DNA from: Chromobotia macracanthus
Taxonomy: Eukaryota > Chordata > Actinopteri > Cypriniformes > Botiidae
DNA: 64,000 bases
Assembly (NCBI GenBank): GCA_036877525.1
Contig: JAZGTH010000001.1
Span: 6,458,001 to 6,522,000, forward strand
Direction of reading: 5' to 3'
The notes under the pieces were generated by a model. It searched no databases, was not told where the DNA came from, and saw only the letters and a program-made list of their open reading frames with translations. Made by a program: the position numbers and the translations under genes. Below are positions 57,601 through 64,000 of this stretch, in pieces (position 1 is the first letter of the stretch; each line of letters starts with the position of its first letter).

Positions 57601-57860
57601 ATTTAAAAAATGTATATTTTGAGGGACAAGTATGTTTATTGTTATATGACCTGTTTATTTATTTTATTATTTTTTTTCTTCTTTTACTCTTTCTCTTTTA
57701 TTTGTAATTGCTATGTATTTTTGGCCATCCTTGAACCCTCTGGCTTTCTTCCTTGGCGTATGTTCTATTACTTCTGTATTTCTGAACAAATGTTTAATGA
57801 AAACTACAAAAAAAATCCTCCAGTACGTTTTCACGCTACAGTGAGGACAGTCTCAATCGT
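54640..57860 (+). mobile_element. Decayed L1-type LINE (ORF1 piece, ORF2 endonuclease and RT pieces)
   Basis: Plus-strand order follows an L1. An ORF1 piece at 54684-54975 reads DTVHRVGMKK ... IIQFSLRTLRAAVWAAAK ... AYLREK and ARKAGKIVCFVAGWPS. An ORF2 endonuclease tail reads MQRFDLIDAWRG, then KHPHTRVFTWCNSRSKQSRI (about 55695-55790) and LNDHKAIQIHIDL. The ORF2 linker reads LKSEGAFVRSRRRWLEEGD and SSFFGLEKSLTKNNIHQLKT (56215-56345). A C-terminal part reads FSPTRYFIWNNKHICY, YSSILSC and CTFCDLQRET (56670-57250). The RT core with the catalytic box is missing between about 56480 and 56590, and frames change repeatedly. Inactive. Confidence 0.88.
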
Positions 57861-57861
57861 C

Positions 57862-58250
57862 TGACAAATTTCGGCAACAGTATCTAGCTTAATTCATTGC
57901 ATGATGGCATACCACAGAGACAAAAATACAGGGTCAAATGTGGTAAGCTCATGAAAAAGAGTGCCATATTAAGAAAGTCCCGAACTACAACATGTAAAAA
58001 TAAAATGATGGAAAACATTGTATTTATATGTTTCGTCCTGAGCACATAAGAATTCTTCCTTTCTTCTCAATTTTTTTTTATCAAGAGGCCAAATAAGAGA
58101 AAAAATTTGCTTGCTAGCTAACAATTAGCATGCGCTACCAGCCTTTCCACCAGATGTCACTATTAGAATGAAATCTTGTGCTTACAATGCTTTTAATATA
58201 TCATAGAAAAATGTTTTTGCAAACATTAATCAGATTGAATCAATTTACAT
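57862..58250. other. Intergenic, no gene
   Basis: Nothing recognisable coding. 'CACCAGATGTCACTATTAGA' near 58149 resembles a short repeat edge. Confidence 0.35.
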
Positions 58251-58254
58251 CCAA

Positions 58255-59725
58255 ATCAATTTTATTTATGTAGCTCTTTTTACAATGTTGCATTTTTTCA
58301 CAGCAGCTTTACATATAATGAAAATAAAAACACAGAAACAGAAAAATTGTCAAACATGTACAGCACCGAAAACAGAATACATGGTATTATTGCTAATTTT
58401 ATTTTACATTGTAAGATGTACACTAATAAAACTAATTTGGAATACTAAGATTGTAGTTGGTTTATGAATAAAGTGTTGACTGACACATTTGGACCATTTG
58501 AATAAATAGACTGAAGGCTAAAGGTATGTACTTCTGAGGCATTTAGTCAGTTAACATGATAGAAAGTGGGTATCATATTAATCAAGATATGCCATTCCAG
58601 CTTACATGGTGCTTAGAAAAAAGATAAAATTTTATAGGACAAGGGTACAAGGGATTTGCAATAATACCATAAAATATCTGAACATTGCATAATGAAAGAG
58701 AATGGGAGACAAAGAAATCTTTAGGACAGTAGTTAGATCTTTATGATAAAAGCAAGATTAACAATTTACCAAACACTATGCCAAGCTAATTGTCAGCAGT
58801 GCGACAACAGGGCGACAGTGGCAAGGAACCAAAACTCCAGTGATGTATAAATGGAAAAAAACCTTGGGAGAAACCAGGCTCAACCAGTGGACCAGTTCTC
58901 TTTTGGCATGTTAAAGCTGCAATTCATAACTTTCTTGGGTAAAAACAGAGAGCTGATAACACTGATATATAATTTTATATTAATTTAATATATATATATT
59001 TTATATCTGATTTTGTGACATATGTCATGCATTAAGGAATGCTGCAAACAGATGGCAACAGAAGTATAATTTTACTAATTGCCGCTATAACATCACACTG
59101 TTGTGACTAGGCAGTGAACTAAAATGTAGAATCTAAATGAGCTGGAGGCAGGTAAGTAGACAGGAAGTCCATCATATTCCCACAGATTTAGGGTGATCCA
59201 GGTAATGGATACAAGCTGACTCGGAAGTGGGACTAGGAACTGGAGCTTGATCAGTCTTTCTCAGGGGTCATTCCATCTCCCCACCATCTGGTCTGGAGAA
59301 AGTCTGGATCATGCTGTTTACAGGATTAAAGACAGACAGACTTAGTGTGGATCAAGTACATCTGTACTGTTGGGAAGTGTCCACAGTTCTAGTTTACCTA
59401 GTTAATGGAGAATAACAAAGGGATTACACTTAAGGGATTCCCCTAACACTTAAGGGATTTGAATAAAATATCCATAGGACTATGTGTAGGCTAGATTAAA
59501 GAGATCTTTAATTTAATTTAGGTCATTTAGATTTAAACTGACATAGTGATTCTGCCCCCAGGCAACACTGGGGTTTGGAAACCAAGTATAAAAAGTCTAC
59601 CACCCGTGCCTAATTTGTTTTTAACCGAAATTATGGGTTTTATCAAGTGTCCGGATTTTTGCGATCACAGTAAACATGAAGGACTGTAATAAGACAGGAT
59701 CTCACACCGGTTGACACTTTTTACA
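58255..59725 (-). mobile_element. Antisense L2-type LINE copy: 3' UTR and 3' part of ORF2
   Basis: Starts 'AATTTTATTTATGTAGCTC' (antisense of the TATAAATAAAATT tail). It continues with the reverse of the 3' UTR family and CTTGGGAGAAACCAGGCTCA (58863), then at 59480-59720 matches the antisense ORF2 end also seen at 28600-28800 (TAAACTGACATAGT, TCTACCACCCGTG, GAAGGACTGTAATAAGA). Part of the middle (59100-59470) is unrelated, so the copy is interrupted. Confidence 0.75.
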
Positions 59726-59727
59726 AT

Positions 59728-59830
59728 GTTGCATTGTTTTAAAGCAGCTTTACATACAATGAAAATAAAAATACAGAAAACAGGAAAATTATGAATACAG
59801 AATACATGTTTAAAAACACAAGTCATATTT
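59728..59830 (-). repeat. Truncated antisense L2-type 3' end
   Basis: TTTTTACAATGTTGCATTGTTTTAAAGCAGCTTTACATAC repeats the beginning of the 58255 copy and then stops. It is a second short copy next to the first. A (CA)n microsatellite follows at 59975-59996. Confidence 0.65.
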
Positions 59831-60379
59831 AAAAGTATTATTTTGCATTTCCATCTTTTTATGTTTCTGTATTCAAAACATAGATTTTGATATAATTTTT
59901 GTCAATACCGCACATCCCTGCTTGAACATTGTTATTGTCACAGAATAACTGTGACTATGGACTACTGCAGAAAGACACACACACACACACACACATTTGT
60001 ATGCAATAGTTATTATATTGTAATTATATTGCATTTGGTCCCTCTTAAAAGTTTTACACCCAACTGGAATGTTCCATTGTGGTAGGTGCCAAAACCTATA
60101 AAGGGCTTCTGGCTGCCATTTTGAGAGTTGGTGTAGGGAAGTGGATCAAGTAATCAAGCAATGTTGGACCAGTTTTTCCTTGGCATAGCCAAAGATTTTT
60201 TGAATCCTGTAAATATCTAAATATAATTTTGTAAATAGCTTGGGAGTTGGTTTTTTGGACTTTTCACCCTGCAATGTTTGAAGCACATCTGGGAGGATTA
60301 TGCCCTTGAATCAACACCCCTGAAGCTGTAAACACTTGTACCCCCTCACTCATTCTGCCATAACCACCAGTACACCCTA

Positions 60380-61150
60380 CATTTGTTGTCAGCAGATTAA
60401 GTGACTCTTTTGGACATGCCACCCAAACTAGACAAGAGCAACACTACAACGTCCACCAGGTACCACAAATGCAGCTGGACATGGAGTGCACCACAGTTTT
60501 AATTAAGGTTGCTGAAGAAACAATACCAAGGCTGGTAGACCATGGGCCACATTTGGCAAAGCTGGACCACAACTAAAGTTAAGGAGGTGTTTACATTGTG
60601 GTAAACCAGGGCACACTAGACCCCTCCACCACCTAAAAAAACGAAGACAGCTAGTCTGTGTTATGTTCCATGCACAGATCAGTCTTCTTCCCAAAAGCAT
60701 GACTCAGAGCCAGTTATCACAGTTTTATTAAGAGGAAAACAAGCATTCAGCATTGGTTGACACAGGCTGTGAATGCACATTGATACAGGCCAGATATGTA
60801 CCCAGAGATAGCTGGACTGAGGAAGATACTGTCACTGTTTGCTGTGTATATGTGGATACCACTGACCTGCCTACAGCTGAAGTATATATTGAGGTTAATG
60901 ACTGAGCTGAGTTAGTGCAGAAGACTGCATGATGTGATGTAGTGACAAGGGCTCAGGCTAAATGGCAAGAACAGGTCACCCAGCAGCAAGAAACTGACAA
61001 TGCTTTATAGACAATGCCTTTTTGTTTTGAGGATGGTATAGGTGAACCAAGACCCACCAAGGATGATAGACTGCAACAGCATAGGAAATTGGTAGAAGGT
61101 TTGATGGAGACCACAAAGCTGAGATAGAGGCAAAGGAACCTGAACTGAGT
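60380..61150 (+). mobile_element. Ty3/gypsy relic, gag zinc knuckle and protease part
   Basis: A zinc-knuckle remnant (CLHCGKPGH, about 60588-60611) lacks its last Cys. Downstream is an aspartic-protease core, VDTG at about 60756-60767, followed by TLIQARYVPRD. Stops interrupt both. The order gag knuckle then protease is that of Ty3/gypsy elements. The RT and RNase H that should follow are absent; an L2-type insertion begins instead. Confidence 0.75.
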
Positions 61151-61154
61151 GAGA

Positions 61155-62140
61155 CAGACATTGCCATGCATAGCCGCAGGACAAAACAACGCTCTTCTGT
61201 TCCAGTTACAGTTTTAAACAGGTTCTTCCCACTCAGTGATGCACCCACTGAGACACCTGTTGAACATGCTCTAGTTATCAGAGATTCTATTGTATGGAAT
61301 GTGAAAATAGTAGATCATTATCTGGTGTCCTGTATAATACATTTACCTATGGTTGCAAAATAAGCTCCTTGCTACAAATACAGTGGAACTATGACTAAGA
61401 TTGCTTTATCAACAATCTCCAATCTCCAACAAGATTGCTTTATTAACACCTCTCCATTTATACATCATTGGAGTCTTGGTGCCTTGCCACTGTCACCCTT
61501 TTGGCTTGCTTACTGAGAGGCTGCTGACATTTAACGTAGCTTAGGGTTTTGTAAATTGTTAATATTGCTTTAAACGAAATTATATAATTACAGTCCTTAA
61601 CACTATACTATTTTATTATTTCTCCAATTGTCTTTCATTCTCTTTCATTGTGTATTTTTAGGTATTTGTATTGTGTATAGTTTGTGTGTATTTTATGGTA
61701 TTGTTGCAATCCCTTATATCCTTGACCCATAAGATGTAATCGTTCTATATGCCATCTCTGTGTAAGCTGGAACGGCATATCTTGCTTAATATGATACCTA
61801 TCACCATGTTGCATAGTACATACTGTTTAGTAGGCAGTCTGAATACATTACCCTCTCACAGACCACTGAGAGAGGTACAAGACTTTGCACGTAATGACAA
61901 CTAATGCACGTCCATTTATTCAAATTGTCCAAATGTGTTGTAGTTTTAATGGGTTCAGTCAACTCTTTATTCATAAACTACAAACTTAGTATCCCTAATT
62001 TTTTAGTTTTATTAATATACATCTCACACATATTATTTCCAATAATACCTGTTTTATGTGTTTTATTTGTAATGAAATGTAAACTGTTTTAAAAGCAATG
62101 CAGCATTGTTAAAGCGTTATATAAATAAAAATTTAATTGA
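61155..62140 (+). mobile_element. L2-type LINE copy, internally deleted (ORF1 piece joined to 3' UTR)
   Basis: A plus-strand ORF1 piece (61166-61363) contains VLNRFFPLSDAPTETPVEHA and ALVIRDSIVWNVKI. These resemble the start of the SGNH/esterase-like domain of fish L2 ORF1, where GDS is expected but RDS is seen. The 3' UTR family follows directly (TTAGGGTTTTGTAAATTGTT at 61542), ending 'GCGTTATATAAATAAAAATT' at 62113-62132. ORF2 is wholly missing. It sits between gypsy pieces. Confidence 0.72.
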
Positions 62141-62144
62141 ATGA

Positions 62145-62840
62145 TTTAGCTAAGCTCCAGACTGAAGATCCTATCTTAGCTGACTGCTTTAGACAAGCCA
62201 GGGAGAGGGAAGGAGTTTCAGCTTACCTGGAAGAAAAGTTTGTGTTAGGAAACAGGCTTGGTAGAGAGAAAGTAAGGACAATGGAGCTCAGTTGGTTGTG
62301 CCCAAATCTCAGAGGTACCCTGCAGCATATCCACTGAGAAATGCAACTGCCAAACAGATTGCACTGCTGAATTTCCTTTCACAAGTAGGTTTACCATGAG
62401 AAATACTCATAGATCAAGGTTCCAACTTTATGAGCCACATACTACATCAGTTGTTAGGGATTAAGAGAGTGCAAACCACCCTTTACCACCCTCAGACTGA
62501 TAGCCTGGTGTGACGTTTTAACCAGACCCTTAAAGATATGCTCAAGAATTTTGTCTCCATAACAGGAAAAGGCTATTTGTCTATTGAGAGGTACCCCAGG
62601 CCTCAGCAGGGTTCTCACCTTTCTCTATCGCCATCATGTTTGGGGACCTTTTGATATACTAAAGGAGAGTTGGAAGGACACTGACAAGTCAAATAAACAG
62701 AATCTTCTTATCTCCACTTGTCCTCAAGATGAGAGAACATCTAAAAAAAACACAGCCCAAGATTAAAACAATTCTAATCCAAGCCCAAGGCCAGCAAAAA
62801 ACATGGTATAATAAAGCACCCAGGAATGGCAGTTCAGAAA
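62145..62840 (+). mobile_element. Ty3/gypsy relic, integrase part
   Basis: Frame-broken integrase core: ALLNFLSQVGLP, then EILIDQGSNFMS (second Asp region), LYHPQTDSLV and FNQTLKDML (Glu/zinc-binding neighbourhood) at about 62365-62555. It continues with RHHVWGPFDILKESW and a REHLKK ... AQGQQKTWYNKAPRN C-terminal segment to about 62825. Stops (for example at 62512) make it inactive. Probably the continuation of 60380-61150. Confidence 0.82.
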
Positions 62841-63434
62841 TAGGGTCCTTTAACTGTTACCAACATCTGGAAATAATGCAAAATGTTTTTTCTTTGCGGT
62901 TTCAGTGCTGCCCCATTCAGTTGTTAGCAAAAAGTGTAGTATCAGCATTCAAATTTTCTTCCGTGAAAGAATGTTGTTTGTGTGTGAAGAAATAATAAAG
63001 AATTTATTATTATAATTATTATAAATTGTCATGTTAATATTTAGATTTTCGTAGATTTTTAAAAATTGAATGTATATGGCAGGATGTGTGTACTGCTGTC
63101 ACATCTATTATAATGTTCTTTATACCCTGGAAGAGGAGGAACTTCTTCACTGACAGATTGCGCTTTTCTGCCAAGACTTTTAAAAGGATCTCACCAGGTT
63201 TGCTCATGGATTGCTCTCATGGATCTCATGGATCAACGTTGCTTGAGATTGGGTATCCATTAAAGATGCTTCGCTCAGAAGTAAATCCAACAGCTCTATC
63301 TGATGTTATGTCAGAGTTTTTGCGGCATTTAGTTGTATATGTTGAATAATTATTAATGTGCTGATTGAGCTTGGTTTCTTACATCGGGACACCATTTTAG
63401 TTTAAAATGTTACAAGTTTCTGGGAAAACAAAAT
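62841..63434. other. Intergenic, no recognised gene
   Basis: The plus-strand frame 63086-63349 has no recognisable domain. GGATTGCTCTCATGGATCTC contains short ATGGAT duplications (63208-63235). Nothing else. Confidence 0.35.
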
Positions 63435-63870
63435 TGTAACATCACGCCAGCAGAACTTACTCTTACACTCTGAACTTACTTCCTGTTTGGCATCTATATA
63501 AACCTTGCTGCCACAGGGCCACTTTGCGAAGTATTGCCAGCTTTACACCTGACTACTGAGCATTCTCTTTTGCTGCCTGATTTCCTGTGTTTTACCTATT
63601 GTTTGGTTCTCGTTTTCTGATTTTTGCCTTGCCCCTTTGTTTGAAGCCTGGATTGGACTGTTTGTTTGGATATTGATTCTCTGCCTGGATTTACGACCTC
63701 TGATTTACGTCTCTCCCTTTTGTTGTGTTGCATGGTTGGACTGTCTATGTTTATTATGACCCTTTGCCTGTTGATTATGGATCACGACTCATTTGATAAC
63801 CCCAATAAACATCCACAACTGGATCCTGCTTCAGCTTCTGCCTCAGCCCCCTTACAAAAATATTAGCCGT
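63435..63870 (+). mobile_element. Probable Ty3/gypsy 5' LTR
   Basis: Begins TGTAACATCACGCCAGC. It has TATATAAA at 63496-63503 and AATAAA at 63804-63809 in the correct order for U3-R-U5, and is pyrimidine-rich in the middle, as in fish gypsy LTRs. The exact right end and primer-binding site are not clear. The 66-codon open frame 63666-63866 lies inside the LTR and is not a gene. Confidence 0.6.
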
Positions 63871-63919
63871 GTACACACCGTAATCACTTGTAATATAACA
63901 AAGGTTCCACCACGTCGAG

Positions 63920-64000
63920 CACGGTAAGACTTGCTCTTCCCGATAAGTTTGATGGTTCTGCAGAACGGTGTAAAGGGTTCATTCGACAAGTACGCACTTA
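63920..64000 (+). mobile_element. Start of gypsy gag (truncated by window edge)
   Basis: The frame reads LPDKFDGSAERCKGFIRQVRT, written here only as the motif family FDGS-x2-C-x2-FIRQ, typical of fish Ty3/gypsy gag starts. The first ATG is not seen and the frame runs off the right edge. Confidence 0.6.

Noticed and set aside
63666..63866. Small membrane protein
   Set aside because: It lies inside a probable gypsy LTR between its TATA box and polyadenylation region.

Overview
The window looks like nuclear DNA of a teleost fish. I infer a cypriniform, because of the repeat types: Tc1-like transposons, L1-, L2- and jockey-like LINE relics, a tRNA-SINE-like tail, and a dispersed repeat ending in a 'GGGTGAACTATCCCT' motif (from memory, typical of cyprinids). 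The genes are intron-rich and have canonical GT-AG splice sites. No species assignment is possible from the sequence alone.

Layout. (1) 1-15842, minus strand: the 5' part of ube2o (hybrid E2/E3 ubiquitin ligase). Exon 1 is at 15453-15842 and exons 2-4 at 2368-2427, 2011-2121 and 1200-1297; the rest of the gene lies off the left edge. The 13-kb first intron holds two Tc1-like elements, a MITE-like element, and a strikingly uniform 32-bp tandem array (12121-13595, 45 full units plus one partial). Every unit carries an NF-E2/Nrf2-type motif. (2) 15843-32600: intergenic DNA built almost wholly from decayed LINE fragments, LTR-like or MITE-like direct repeats and a GC-rich VNTR. (3) 32687-47902, plus strand: a complete 11-exon p4hb gene (protein disulfide isomerase, 508 residues, two CGHC sites, C-terminal HDEL). 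A perfect NRF1 motif lies upstream. (4) 49685-49803, plus strand: a frameshifted terminal-exon remnant resembling ppp1r27, at the position expected from mammalian synteny next to P4HB. (5) 51911-52363, minus strand: complete coding region of anapc11 (84 residues, RING-H2) with a probable non-coding first exon near 52.8 kb, convergent with p4hb. (6) 53.9-64 kb: repeat territory with a decayed L1-type LINE (about 54.6-57.9 kb), L2-type copies, a Ty3/gypsy relic split by an L2-type insertion, and a probable gypsy LTR with the start of gag at the right edge.

The genes are independent transcription units: ube2o and anapc11 act in ubiquitin conjugation, and p4hb in oxidative folding and collagen hydroxylation in the ER. 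P4hb, ppp1r27 and anapc11 keep human 17q25.3 neighbourhood relationships, whereas ube2o lies several megabases away on human 17q25. The observation I rate highest is the 46-copy CNC-sMaf/AP-1 motif array in ube2o intron 1. A related element with a decayed, unrelated-looking internal array sits in p4hb intron 3.
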